NCBI RefSeq assembly: GCF_000151315.2
Contig: NW_011887301.1
Location: 785,760 to 849,759, forward strand
Length of the DNA: 64,000 bases
DNA from: Capsaspora owczarzaki ATCC 30864
Lineage: Eukaryota > Opisthokonta > Filasterea
Direction: 5' to 3'
The notes below the pieces were generated by a model that had not been told where the DNA came from, made no database searches, and saw only the letters and a list, made by a program, of their open reading frames with translations. Numbering within the stretch: the stretch's first letter is position 1; every line of letters begins with the position of its first letter. A program made the translations under genes and the position numbers. Below, one piece after another: positions 37,408-49,568 of this stretch.

Positions 37408-39286
37408 ATGGCCAACAAGGCAGACAATCGCAACCAAGGTTTGAGAGATCCAGATTTTCGATATTTAGCGCGTCTTTTTTGAATTGCATTTCGTGCATCC
37501 TTGTCTGAGCCGCTCAGAAACGGGTCAACCTTTTCTGTTTTCCATCCCTGCTTGCGGGCCGTTACCCTTGTTGATGTGCTGCCGACTGACCTTCTTGCTC
37601 TCCCACTGATGTTCCCTTGGGGGGGGGGGTGCTTGAATCCTCGTGCAGATGCGACGTGCTATGTAGGCAACCTCGACGATCGCGTCAACGACCGTCTGCT
37701 GTGGGAGCTCTTCCTCCAAGCAGGTCCTGTCGGTAAGTGGTCGTGGCTCAAGCAGTGGTGGGGAAGGCGTGTCTCTGCCTTCGTAGGGGGCAGTGGCAGA
37801 GGCAGAGACCAATCGAGCACAGAGGAGCATAGCGGTTGAACGGCTGGACGATCGCTCAACGACGAGACCAAGTGGACTGTGGCTCGGCCGCCTCGTTTCG
37901 CCGGAGCTGCAGCTTCAGCTTCAGAGATGAAACGTGCCATCCTTAGAGGCAGAACGGAAGGAAAGGGGGAAAACCGTGATCAGGACGGGACAAAACGGAA
38001 GACCCCAATGCATCCTCAATCATTCACTCGCTTCGTCTGCCAACAAGCCTCACTCATCGTTGTGGATACGCTGTTCTGACTTTGAAATCACTAGCACACG
38101 TTTTTATTCCAAAGGACCGCGTGTCTGGCTTGCAGCAAGGGTACGGCTTTGTGGAATATCCCACCGAGGAGGACGCCGAGTATGCCACCAAGATTCTCAA
38201 CATGATCAAGCTCTTTGGAAAGCCGATTCGAGTTAGCAGGGTGAGAGAGCTTGACATGGCTTGTTTTTGCCAATGAGGAGGAGGCGGATCACTCATTTTT
38301 TTTTTGCTCGTTTCTTTTGACAGTCAACCGATCGCAAGGACATTGACATTGGCGCCAACCTCTTCATCGGCAACCTGGACACCGAAGTCGACGAAAAGAT
38401 GCTCTTCGATACATTCAGCGCCTTCGGCGTCATCTTGCACACCCCGAAGGTACGACAAATTTCGTGCTTTTTTTGGGTGGCAGAATGTTGTTTTTCCACC
38501 TTGTATCGTTTGGCGGAGTCTCTCCTTCCCTTCCCACCGACTTTGCTGATTCACACCTCCCTTTCTCTCGCTTCCAGATCATGCGCGATCAACAAAATGG
38601 CAACCCACGCGGATTTGGCTTTGTCAACTTTGCGTCGTTCGAGGCGTCCGATGCAGCAATCGAGGCCATGAACGGCCAGTATCTGTGCAACCGTCAGATT
38701 TCAGTCACCTACGCGTTCAAGAAGGACATGAAGGGAGAGCGACATGGCACTGCCGCCGAGCGTCTGCTTGCGGCGTCCAACCCCTTCTCGAATGTGTCCA
38801 AGCCTCACCAACGCTTTGCCGAACCTCAAGCACAGTTGCCGCCTCCAGGAATGGGTGGTGCTCCGGGCATGGTAAGAGATGGATTGTTTTTGTTGGGTCT
38901 TTTGAGAAGAATCACAGATCGGCGTCAAGGGAGAGCGCCCACGTTGGGAAACCGTTTGCATTTGTGGCTCACTTTACTGGTACGCTGTGAAATTGGGCTG
39001 CAGCCGATGATGATCCCACCACCATTCCAGCCGATGGGCGCACCACCGGCTTTTGGCGGGTATCCGATGCCTCCGCCTTTCGCCATGCCCCCGCCCTTTG
39101 CGATGCCTCCAGGCCAGCCTCCGCACATGATGAGTAAGATGCTCTTTTTTGTTGTCAAGCCAACTTTGCATGCGATGTGCATGGTCGAGTGACGATTTGT
39201 ACTCATTTGTTCTGGTTCCGTTTTATTTGTTTGCATTTTTTCCAGTGCCACCACCGTTCGTGCCTCCGCCGTATCCCATGCATTAG
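37408..39286 (+). CDS. SF3B4: Splicing factor 3B subunit 4 (SAP49)
   Basis: SF3B4 is part of the U2 snRNP SF3b complex and contacts pre-mRNA near the branch site. Seven exons (37408-37438, 37649-37732, 38095-38240, 38324-38449, 38578-38871, 39004-39133, 39246-39286) join in phase to 283 residues. RRM1 reads [20 protein letters not shown], then [23 protein letters not shown]2 reads [20 protein letters not shown], then [37 protein letters not shown] is diagnostic. The tail is Pro/Met-rich ([19 protein letters not shown]) but shorter than in human. An AATAAA lies 15 bases after the stop codon. Confidence 0.96.
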
Positions 39287-39656
39287 CTGCATTAGTGCTT
39301 AATAAATTCACCTTGTCTTTTTTGTTCATGTCCTGTCTGGGGGTTGTCCACTTTGTTGATGAAAGAAGGCAAGCTGGCCATCCTTGTCCACCCGAGCCAT
39401 CCCTCCGTTCCATCCATCATTCACCCGTGCATTCATTCATCGTGATCTTACACCCACTCCGAACCTGATTCATGATCTCTTTTTACGTGATCCAGTCTCC
39501 TTTTCATTGATCAACTTCGAACTCGTCCAACTTTCAGCCACTCTGGCGCAATTCCCCCCCCCCCGCTCATCGCTCCAGCCACCCAGCTTGCCACCCAAGG
39601 ACATTGACAAACTAACAAAGTAGCACACTCAGCGAGTCAGCAGGAGCGAGCGAGAG
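39287..39656. other. SF3B4-ClC intergenic region
   Basis: About 370 bases containing the SF3B4 3' end (AATAAA at 39301-39306), a C-run near 39547 and the leader of the chloride channel gene. No other gene is seen. Confidence 0.5.
39301..39306 (+). terminator. AATAAA polyadenylation signal of SF3B4
   Basis: A canonical hexamer lies 15 bases past the SF3B4 stop codon, implying a very short 3' UTR. Confidence 0.6.
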
Positions 39657-42600
39657 ATGGACGCCAATCTGGAGGACTTCCAAGAGCTGACGGCCGTGTC
39701 GAGCCCAGGACCGAGCGGCGGCCCTCAGCACGGCTACAGCTTTGAAGAGACAATGGTACGTGATGAAGAATAACAATCATCGTCATCATCATCATCATCA
39801 TCATAATGGAAAAAAAAAAGCAATGGAAACGCAATGGAAACGCAGCCATTTTCAAAATCAAAAAAAAAAAAAAAAAAAAAAAGCAGGCTTTCATTGATAC
39901 TGATGGAGAATCAACCAAAGTTGGTCACTTTGGCGCGATCGAGCAAAACTCTGACGGTTGACTTGGGGCAACCGGTGGGGAGGAATCGCAGGCGGCGGAG
40001 GGGGCGGCGGAGCGGGGGAAGGGAGGGCAAGCGAGGGGAAGCGAGGGGAAGGAAGAGCGGGGAAGAACGACTTGGAGGAAGGGGGTACCAAAACCCAACC
40101 AGCTTGGGAGTGCGGTAGAAATAAAGCAGTAGCAAAACCGCGGCAAAGAGCGTTTTAACTTGCTACGGGCGTGTCCTCGCGTATTTGTCTTCTCCTTCAC
40201 AACCTCGGTCAATTCTTGTTGCTTTGGCAGGACACGACTCCAAATCATTACTAACATGCCCACCCTGTTGCTGTTGCTGCTTGATGGTGCTTTGACTTGC
40301 GGGGTGGGGGTGGGGGATAGGGCTACGGGCGGTACAAGAGCTCGACGGAAGCGACCGTTGCTGCAGTGGCATCGTCCAGCAAGCTCGCTTCGCTGCGATC
40401 GAACGTGCGCATGAACAACAATGCAGATGTCGGCGGATTCACGGGCGACGAGAGCGTCTCGGACGCGGCGACCGCGCGGCTCACAAACCGCCAGCGCGAC
40501 CATGACGAAGAGTCCGTCGCCAGCACCACAGACGCGCCAGCCAAGGACCTGCGTTACTACGACAACAGCTTCACCACATGTATGGGCGCTCGTGTTGTTA
40601 TTCTGTCTTGAATTTTGGCTGGCGTTGGCTGGCGTTGGCTGAGGGTACTTGGAAAACTCACAACCAACTTTCATCTTCCTTCTTCAGTGCTCCTCAAGCG
40701 GATTCGCTACTGGTTTTTTGAGCGCTTTGGCGATGATTGGATCTTTTTGGCACTCCTGGGTATCCTTTCAGCCTTTATTGGTCTAGCAGGCGATCTGTTT
40801 GTCGACGCGCTCTCGAAAAGTAACGTTTTCGTTTTCTTGATTTTTTTTTTGGTTTTTTGGCATGGAAGGTCGGTCTTCCGTTGTACTGTTTGCTCATCAT
40901 GGCTAACATTGTGCTGTCTGTCATGAATGCGTTGTGCTTTGCAGTGCGCGAACAAATGCTTTACGTCACAGACGTCGTGTTTGGCCAGTACGTCCTCTGG
41001 ATCTTGTTCTCCATCACGTTCGGCGTGTTTGCGATCGGCTTCACCCACTATGTTGCCCCGACTGCCGTTGGTATGTGTTCCTTCCCACCCCCTCTCAATG
41101 TTGCAAAACGATCTCGCAGTGTTTTGCTCTGCGTCTGACTCGGTGTTTTTGTCGTTTTTTTTCTTCCGTTTGATTTTTGCTGACTCTCCTAGGCTCTGGC
41201 ATTCCTGAAATGAAAACCATTCTTAAGGGCATCGATTTGTTCCATTATCTATCTCTCCGCACTCTCCTGGCCAAGTTTGTGCGTTTTTCCGATTCTTTTC
41301 ATCCTTGTTTTTTGTTGTTTGCTGTGATGCTGCCATTTGGCTGACCACACAACGTGTAAATTCGTTGCTGTTTGCTGCTATTCAGATGGGCCTGTGCACT
41401 GCGCTCGGTGCCGGCCTTCCCTTGGGCAAAGAAGGCCCTTCAGTGCACATTTCTTCCATCATTTCTCACAAACTTTCAAGACACGTCTTCAAGAGCATTG
41501 GTCGCGTACGTTTTACCTTTCCGGCTTGATTGGTCATTTTTCCCCGCGCGCCGTGTTCTTTGCTTGCTCAAACTCCTCCTTCAACTGATTGCCACAGAAT
41601 GAAGCGCGACGCATGGAAATGCTCAGCGCTGCATGTGCCGTCGGAGTGTCGTCAAACTTTGGCGCGCCGATCGGTGGTGTGCTCTTCTCGATCGAGGTCA
41701 CGTCCACTTACTTTGCCGTCCGCAACTACTGGCGTGGCTTTTTCGCTGCCGTCATGGCCGCTCTGATGTTCCGCCTCTTTGCTCTTGTTGCCAGCGATGA
41801 AAGTATGTAGACACCGGATCCTTTCTCTATTGTGTTTCTGCATCTCATTTTGAACGGTGTTCTCGGACAGGCACCATCACCGCACTCTTTACGACCGAGT
41901 TTGACGAATTCCCATACAATGCTCAGGAGCTTTTTGCTTTTGCCATCATCGGTGTGATTGCCGGCTTTTTGGCTGCATTCTTTGTGTGGACGCACCGCCA
42001 ACTCATCGAAGTGCGCCGTCGCGTTATTACCCGCTGGCCGCGATTGGGCGAAAACCGCTACATTTATCCGACCATTGTCATCTTCCTGATTGCCACGTTC
42101 AACTTTCCAAAGTTCATGGGCCACTTTATGGGACTGACGCAGAAGGAGGCCATCAACGAGCTCTTTTCGTCGACGAAGCTCTCGACGTCGGGCGACTGGG
42201 ATTCTCCCAACATTTTCTTCACCCTTCTGCTGTTCATGTGCTTCAAGTTCATCATGACAGCCCTGGCTGTTGCTCTGCCCGTGCCTGCTGGTGTTTTCGT
42301 TCCCATCTTTGTTGTCGGTGCCGCCTATGGTCGCTTCATGGGTGAGCTCATGGCGGTCATGTTCCCGCACGGCATCAGCGACAGCGTCTCTGCAGCGATC
42401 ATTCCTGGTGGCTATGCTGTCGTCGGTGCAGCTGCCCTTGCTGCGGGTGTTACCCACACGATCTCGACCTCCGTTATCGTCTTTGAATTGACTGGGCAAA
42501 TCCACCACATTCTCCCAGTCATGATTGCTGTTCTGATTTCCAACGCCGTGTCCCAAGCGCTCATGCCGTCCTTCTACGAGTCCATCATCCAGATCAAGAA

Positions 42601-43862
42601 GCTTCCGTATCTGCCCGATCTGCGCAAGAAAAAGTATGCAGCGTTGGTCGTTTTGCTGCTTTTTTTTTTTTGGAGTCAGTCTGTTTGAACTGCGAGTTGA
42701 TTGATTTTTTTTTTGTGCTTTTGAATTTCAGGACGTACAACACGACCGCCGGAGACATTATGAATTCGGATCTGTTCTGGATTAGCGCCAAGTCGACCTA
42801 CGCGGACATTCAGCGCCTGTTGGCGCAGTCCCACCATCGCTCCTATCCAATTGTCGATTCCGAAGGTAATTTTCAATCACCGACCATCTCCACCCCGTCC
42901 CCCTGCAAACAAGCGGCCTGATCTGATTGTGCCTTGTTTGTTTTCTTGTTTTTGCCGACCAGACAACATGATCCTCATCGGCTCCATCCGAAGAGACCAC
43001 TTGGAGTCAATGCTGGCGCGACAACTGGCTCGTGCCATCGTCGATGTGAAGCAGACTATTGCTGGCTTGGAGGCGTCCATTGGCATTGACTCGCGAAACA
43101 ACTCACGGCCAGGCTCGCGTGCCGGCTCGCGCTCGAGTTCGCGCGCGGGCTCACGCTCTGGCTCACCCACACGCGAGTTTGAAGAGCCCGGCGTTGGCCG
43201 CGACACTTATTTGGTTTGTGGCTCCACCTTCTCATTTGTTTCTCTCTTGTCTTTCTTGCTCGCGCTTTTTTGCTGTTCCTGTTCTTGTTGCTGCCTGCTC
43301 TTGTTGCTGCCTGCTCTTGTTGCTGCTTGCTGATTCAGAATTCTTGCGTTTGTACAGGCTGAGGGCGAGATTGCCGTTCGACGCGCCTCCACTCGTATCT
43401 TTAACACGTCGTTCGTTTCTGAGGATGCTCTTCAAGACGACGGCAACGATGATGATGGAGCGCAACATACGCTGTCTGTGCCTGCAGAGGCCATTCTTCA
43501 ACGAAAGCTCGAGCTGCTCCGCGAAAGTGTCGACTTGTCAGGTCGCCGTGTGGATGCTTCTCCATTCCAGATTGTTGCCCGCACTTCGCTCCACAAGGTA
43601 CCGTGCCGGTTGTTCGGTGTTTGCTGGTGATTTGCGCGCTTGTTTGGCTCACTGTCACTGATTTTTGTAGGTGCACACGCTGTTCTCGTTGCTGGGCTTG
43701 ACGCACGCCTTCGTGACCTCGCATGGTCGTGTTGTTGGCGTCGTGACCCTCAAGGAGCTCCGAGCTGCCATCGAAGGCACCCTGGAGAAGGAGCGAGAGG
43801 AAGAGCGCCGCCAACTGCAGCGTGCTGGTTACACCACGAACAATGGTGGACTAACTCGATGA
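39657..43862 (+). CDS. ClC-family chloride channel, ClC-1/2-like, with two CBS domains
   Basis: Twelve exons join in phase: 39657-39755, 40321-40579, 40688-40819, 40945-41070, 41193-41278, 41386-41505, 41598-41802, 41871-42633, 42732-42865, 42963-43213, 43358-43597 and 43671-43862. The product has 868 residues. The chloride-binding loop GSGIPEM (about 206), the gate GKEGPSVH (about 248) and [16 protein letters not shown] with the pore tyrosine are all present. At the internal proton-glutamate position the sequence reads LFSIEVTST (Val near 308), as in animal ClC channels rather than exchangers. A cytosolic CBS pair follows ([18 protein letters not shown] and [20 protein letters not shown]), split by an Arg/Ser-rich segment ([20 protein letters not shown]). 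The membrane location is not known; ClC-2-like proteins usually sit at the plasma membrane. Confidence 0.94.
39975..40085 (+). repeat. G-rich purine tract in ClC intron 1
   Basis: About 110 bases of almost pure purine contain several runs of 3-5 G separated by short spacers. The plus strand could form G-quadruplex structures. A poly-A run of about 22 lies upstream in the same intron (near 39859). Confidence 0.6.
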
Positions 43863-44039
43863 TTTCGATTTCTCTGCCTTTCCAAAAATTTTGATTGTCG
43901 ACGTTGTCTGATTTTTATTCTCAAATATTGTATTTTTGTAATTTTTCGCATCAAGCGCGTGCCCAGATAGACAAGAAGTTGAACATCAACAAACGGGAGA
44001 GAAGAGAACAAACAGGGGGGGGGGGGAAAGGGGAGGTGA

Positions 44040-45449
44040 TTACAATTGTGCAATCCAATCGCGCAGAGCATCGAGATGGCTGCCGTCCTTGCCCGACGCT
44101 TCCATAAATGTCACTTGGGAGCCAAGTTGTTCAAAATTGAAGGGCTCGTCGGGATTGCCGAGCTCTCGCGTCGTCGTGTCGTTCGTTTCATCGAGCGACG
44201 TTGGTGCTGCTATGCGAGTCTTGCGAATAATGTTTCTGCGACGAGAAGTAAGGGGGGGGGGAATGCGAGTGAGCTGGTGCGATGCAAGTTTTGAGACGGT
44301 TGAAGGAGGCGTTTGGCCTTACAATTCGGTTTCCAACTGAGATTTCACATTGTCGCTGTCCATCGCTGTCAGCAAGTCTTGCTTGTTGCACAAAATTCGA
44401 ACAGGAACAGCCAAGCTTCGGTGGGAAAGGACGTCGTACAAAAACCTGCAGAAGATCAAAGAGTTTCGCTAGTTAGCTTCTGCTGGCAAAATGGCACTTC
44501 CATGCTTGGCCTCGAAAGAGGGGTCTGCAGAACACGGGCATTCTTTTCGAATTCAACAATCAAAAAGACCTACTGAGACATCGTTCGCAGCTCGGACATC
44601 AAATTGGCGGAATCAACCACAAACACGACGCCCTTGGCATCGGTTGCCAGCTCGTCAAGAACGCGATGACGAATACGATCATGTCCGGGAATGTCCACAA
44701 CCTTGTACAGCGCCGGTGTCGCGCTCTGTAAGTGAGCAGAACAACGAGTGAGGATGAATGAAACAAAATACGGGCCGCCGACCCAAAAGAACAAGACGCA
44801 ACGTTTACCTTATCTCCATGAAGAGCGAATGTGCCAGAGTTCGGTACGACACTAGTGAACGTTGAGATGAACTGGCCACGCGACAACTGCAACAAAGTCA
44901 TGCAAAGTGAGAGTCGGTCGGGTTTTTGTGGTTGAAGTCGAGTCCAATCGCTGCTTCAGCAGGACTGGAGCATTAAACTAAAGCACAACCCAAGCACAGC
45001 CATGCTTTTCAAAGCACGTATCACGACTTGATTGCACAGTGGTCGAGATGTTGGCACGCTCTCGAATGGACTGAATCAAGTGAACCACACACTTCCTCCC
45101 CTTCCGTCCTCGGGTCTCTTGAGCCTCACCTGCTGGAATAGCACCGTCTTGCCCGAGTTTGCAATGCCAACGAGCAGGACTGCCGAGCGACGGAGCGATC
45201 CACGACGGAAGACGCGCAGATAGACTGAGCACACAATACACAAAAGCAACACGAGCAGAACGGTGAGCGACCGAGTGAGTGACCTCCCCCCAAAACCGAC
45301 CCAGACTGATGAAGCCGACGAGGACTCGAGTGTAGAGATCAGAGGCGCGGCGTGGGGATAGGGGAGGGAGAGCGTTCGTTACCTGCAGCGGCGGCAATGG
45401 CGAGCACAGTCAGCGCCAACGCGACAATGAGCTCCAGCGAGACGTCCAT
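44040..45449 (-). CDS. SRPRB: Signal recognition particle receptor subunit beta
   Basis: SRPRB is the membrane-anchored GTPase that holds the SRP receptor alpha subunit at the ER. Six exons (45383-45449, 45130-45224, 44809-44886, 44574-44725, 44323-44445, 44040-44235) join in phase to 236 residues. The N-terminus is a membrane anchor (LELIVALALTVLAIAAAA). GTPase motifs follow: P-loop GIANSGKT (42-49), DIPGHDRIRHRVL (G3) and LCNKQDLLTAM (G4). The end LNIIRKTRIAAPTSLDETND parallels human LNTLRVTRSAAPSTLDSS, and EASGKDGSHLDALRDWIAQL is the C-terminal helix. It is head-to-head with PITHD1. Confidence 0.94.
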
Positions 45450-45717
45450 CGTCCAAAAGGATTCAAAAAGATGAAATGAAATGAATGAACTCGAATACAA
45501 AAAAAAAAAAAAAAAAAAACAAAAACATGAACAGGACCGATAGGACTGAGTGAACGATTGGTCAGAGCGACTGAGAAACCAGAGTGGACATTGTCTGCTG
45601 CTGAGCTGTTACGAGAGTTTGTATGCGAGTCAGAATTACATGGACAGTCGCATTAACTCAGTCTACTTACATCTCTAGTTTTTGAGTCGTCTGAGAACTC
45701 AAGCCTCTACTTTGGAA
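45450..45717. promoter_or_regulatory. Putative bidirectional promoter, SRPRB / PITHD1
   Basis: The divergent start codons are 268 bases apart. The stretch contains an A-run of about 20 (near 45499-45519) and no recognised motif. Confidence 0.5.
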
Positions 45718-46894
45718 ATGAGTGAGTAACGCTGCAAACGCTGTCGTCCTACTACTCCTCGTGTCGCTCACCACACACACACACACGCACACACACACAC
45801 GCACACGAATTGGATTGAAACCTTTTACATCAGGTGGACACGGACATGGACACAGCCATGCATCATGCGCACCGGACGGACACGGACATTCGCACGGCGG
45901 CGACGACGACGACGACAATCCAGAGCGCGGCCAGCAGTTTAGCTTGTTCAAGCACATCGACACGACCAAGGTGGGATGATGAGGATGAAGACACTGTATA
46001 AGTTGCGTAGTTTGTATGTGCTCATCGTTGTTGTGAGCTGTCGGCCTCAGATTAACTGCATGAATGGAATTGGAAACGCCGCCAAGTTGTTTCGAGCATG
46101 GCACGAGCGGCTGGACACGTCGATTACGGTAGATAGCGATGCCGACGAGCAATTGTTGCTACACATTCCGTAAGACAGGCTGCTTTCGTTGAGCACAGTG
46201 ATTGCATCCGCTCACAGGCTTGTGTTGATTCATGTTTTGGGGGGGGGCAGATTTACGGGCGAAGTGACGCTCAAGTCCGTCATTGTCATTGGAGGAGGTG
46301 GTGATCAGCACCCTCGCACACTAAAGCTGTACGAAGTACCACCCTCTCCCCAGTCAATGTCCTTCTATGCTTATTCTCTCTGACTGCTGTGGTTTTCCCC
46401 AGGTTTGTCAACCGTCCAGAGCTCGATTTCAGCTCGGCCGGCGACGCCACTCCCACGCAACAGATTGATCTGGCGCACGATCGAACTGGCGCTCTTGAGT
46501 ATCCGACCAGGTAGGTTGCAAATTGCGGGATGGCGAGGCTTTTTGACGCCGTTTTGGGGTTTTTTGGCTCATCGCTTTTGGTTTTTTTTTTGTTAGAATC
46601 GCAAAATTTCAAGGAGTTCGGCATCTGACAATGTTCTTTTCGGATAATTTCGGCGATGATGTGACGCGACTTCATTTCATTGGACTTCGAGGCGACTTTA
46701 TGACGGTAAATGACGACGCCATGATCAGGATACCCTTTTTTTTTTGTTTTTTTTTTTTGCCCTCACTCTCTCTCGTTTTGTCTCCTCAGGTCCATCGAAC
46801 TCCAATCATTACAGCATACGAACTCAAGCCGAATCCTGCAGACCACCCGAAGACGGGCGCACTCGCGGACAACGTCTTCCGGCCGCAGCATTGA
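45718..46894 (+). CDS. PITHD1: PITH domain-containing protein 1
   Basis: The PITH domain binds the 26S proteasome in the thioredoxin-like protein TXNL1. Seven exons (45718-45721, 45834-45970, 46051-46169, 46251-46328, 46403-46510, 46597-46705, 46790-46894) join in phase to 219 residues (human 211). The first coding exon is only ATGA, before a perfect GTGAGT donor; splicing gives the His/Gly-rich start MSGHGHGHSHASC (human MSHGHSHGG). VDSDADEQLLLHIPFTGEVT matches human VESDADEELLFNIPFTGNVK. GALEYPTRIAKFQGVRHLTM and FIGLRGDFMTVHRTPIITAY complete the domain. The (CA)n run in intron 1 lies at about 45772-45802. Confidence 0.93.
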
Positions 46895-47118
46895 TTTTTT
46901 TTTGTTGTTTTTGCTGTGCTTTGAGTTGGTACCCCCGCTTCCCATTTGCTCTCGGTGAAAGAGGCCTAAAGAGTGGACGGTACCACGAATGAAGCACTGA
47001 CTACACGCAAATACAGCTGGACCCAAGCGGAAAAAGGGGATTCACTGCTTCGACACGCTACCTGATCTTGGCCCTTTCCTCGCGTCAACTCTCATTGTCA
47101 CACTACTGTCGCTTCATC

Positions 47119-47124
47119 AATAAA
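47119..47124 (+). terminator. AATAAA, probably the polyadenylation signal of PITHD1
   Basis: The hexamer lies about 225 bases after the PITHD1 stop and 9 bases before the TRAIP start codon, so the two transcripts probably overlap or abut. Confidence 0.45.
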
Positions 47125-47132
47125 TTCCGCAC

Positions 47133-49434
47133 ATGTCTGAGTGCCAGTTGAATGACAAAGTCTCAGTAGCAGAGCTCACTCGTTGTTTCATGTTTGAGTG
47201 TTCCATCTGCCTCTGTGCGCTCGAGTCGGAGGCGTCCGTCGCCGTCGTTTGTACGACCCTTGACCAAGTCGTCGTCCCCCGTGTGTCTATCTTGCTCTCA
47301 TCGAACCTGCTCTCACTCTCTCTGGCTCGTGCAAACACACACACACACACAGGCGGGCACGTCTTCCATCGTAGCTGGTAAATCTCACTGCTCACGCTTT
47401 GTGTCACTCACTCCCGGTCGCTGGCCACCGCTCGAGGCCGACGTTGACTGAACGCAGCTGCTTGCAGTGTTCCACCACCGGTCGCACTCGCCGCCGGGTT
47501 GCGCTTTGGCTCCCAATTCTGCACTTTGCATGATGGCGCGAAATGGATGATTTTCCCGCCATTTTTTTGGTTTCGTTTCGTTGCTCACTCATGGTGTCAA
47601 CTCTGTTTTTGGTGCCTCCATTCAGTATCGTTGAATGGTTTGGGACGTCGAATTCATGCCCAACGTGCCGTATCGCAGTCCGCTCGCAGAAGGCGTTGGT
47701 GCGACTGTTCTTTGCTGGAAATCGCGGCGAGCCGACCAGTGAAAGCGACGGCGCTCGCGCTGCAGAGGCGGGATACCAGGCGCTCATGCGAGACCTAGGA
47801 GACGAGGAAGAAGCGCCTCCGTCAGCAAAGATCCAGCAGGAATTGCAGGTACAGCAAGCGACAGGAACCAAGGATATCATTGGCGAATTCAGCGTGTCAA
47901 TTCACTCCGTTCGCTTTGAACTCTGTTTTGAAAACAGCAACTGCGAGCGCGAAGAGACCACGATGCACGCGTATTAGCCGAGTCACAGGTCAGCATCGAG
48001 CGGCAACGAATCCTACTTGAAGCGGCAGGTAAGCCTTCTTCCAATAACGACAAGGATGATTTGTTTTTTTTTTGTCCATGGAGCTCAACGCGATGCACAC
48101 CAGCCAACCAAGCGAGGGGTCTGCTCGCGCGAGTGAACGATGCTGAATCAATTCGTGCTACCTTGAGTCTTCGCTTGGCAAACATGCAAAGCCTGGAGCG
48201 GGAAAACGCGCTCTTGCAATCTCGCGCCCAGCAAAGCGAAAAGCAGCTCGAGCAGCTCAAGCGCGAGCATTTGGCGATTTCTGCGTAAGTGTGAAGATCT
48301 CCAAAGGCACGCGTGGAAATGAAGCGCCGTGTTTCGAAGCGTCGTTGCTGAAACGTCCACAACCGTTTGTATTTTCCGTTTTTGATTTTTGATTGCTTCT
48401 AGATGCGTCTCGTTTCGAGATGCCGACCCCGAAAAAGTGCAAGCCAAGCTGAACAACTTTCGATCTCATCCCAATGCTGTCGAAGAGCTCATCAAAATGC
48501 AGGATTGGATGTCAAAGTAAGCGGCGGGAAGGTTTTTTGGATGTGTGTCGGTTGGCATTTTGTTTCTCACAATTCGACAACGCTTTTAGGGAATTCCGAA
48601 AACAAAAAGACCTGCTGTCTGACACCCATGCCAAGCTACAAGAAAAGACCAGTCTATACGAACAGCTCGAAATTGAGGTGAGACGACGAACGATTTCTGG
48701 GTTTTTTTGTTGTTGTTGTTGTTGAAATTTTCCCCGCTTTATCATTCTCACTCGGGATTAAACACCAGGCAAACAAGCATCGGCGAGACGCAAACGAGGC
48801 TCAGCTAGCTGCAGCGCGACTTACCGACGACTGCCAAGCACTCGAGAATGAACTCGCGGTCAGTCGTCGATTGTTGTTTTTTGTTTTTTCGCTTTTTGAT
48901 CTCCTTGCGTTGTAATGCTGAAATGGCTTTGAGTATGCCGAGAACAGGAGCTAAGAGGTCGATTGAAATCAGCGTCACGCATGGTCGTCTCTTCTCCCCC
49001 TGTACTTGCCACACGCGAAAGCAACAGCAACTTTATCGACTTGGATGCCGACCCTGTTGTCGTCTCCCTGCCTCATCCTACGACTACTCCAAAGATAGCT
49101 CGACATGCATTCACACCTGCCGATCGGGTGGACTCAAAGCGACCACGGCTCGCGTCTAGTTCTGCCAGCTCCAACGAAACATTTGATGCCAGCTTTTTCA
49201 ACCAACCACGTCGTGCCCTTGGTGCTGCTTCCTTCCTGCCCTCATTCGGAAATGTAAGAACCAGTGTTTTTTTACTCAACAAAGGAGGATTGCAGTGATG
49301 ACAGATGGGCCCCTCACGACTGTTGTACTTTTTTGTTTGGTTTTTTTGTTGGTCGCCGACAGAAACAGAGACTTGCCTACACGAAAGGATTTGATGGGTT
49401 GGGCGGTCGGTCCACAGTTCAACGACCTCGTTGA
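47133..49434 (+). CDS. TRAIP: TRAIP-like RING E3 ubiquitin ligase
   Basis: TRAIP ubiquitinates the replisome helicase at stalled or terminated forks. Ten exons (47133-47250, 47353-47377, 47626-47848, 47938-48028, 48104-48284, 48403-48516, 48590-48677, 48769-48858, 48948-49253, 49363-49434) join in phase to 435 residues (human 469). The RING reads FECSICLCALE, VVCGHVFHRSCIVEWFGTS and NSCPTCRIAV, close to human CSICSDFF, HCGHTFHLQC and CPQCRIQV. The exon 2 boundaries are chosen because only they give C-G-H. A long coiled coil follows (residues about 120-310), then a Ser-rich region, and the end GFDGLGGRS resembles the conserved TRAIP C-terminal motif. The AATAAA of PITHD1 lies 9 bases before its start codon. 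Confidence 0.88.
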
Positions 49435-49517
49435 TTTTTGCTCTCCTTTCGCTCACCGCACCGAGGTTAATGTGAATAGCACAGAAACAGCGCATTGATG
49501 CGTGCACGTAAACAAGA

Positions 49518-49523
49518 AATAAA
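49518..49523 (+). terminator. AATAAA, probable polyadenylation signal of TRAIP
   Basis: The hexamer lies 84 bases after the TRAIP stop codon and 46 bases before the convergent ELMO-gene stop. Confidence 0.5.
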
Positions 49524-49568
49524 TTATTACACTGTTTCCCCCCCCCTCTCTTCCAATGGACACTTTTT

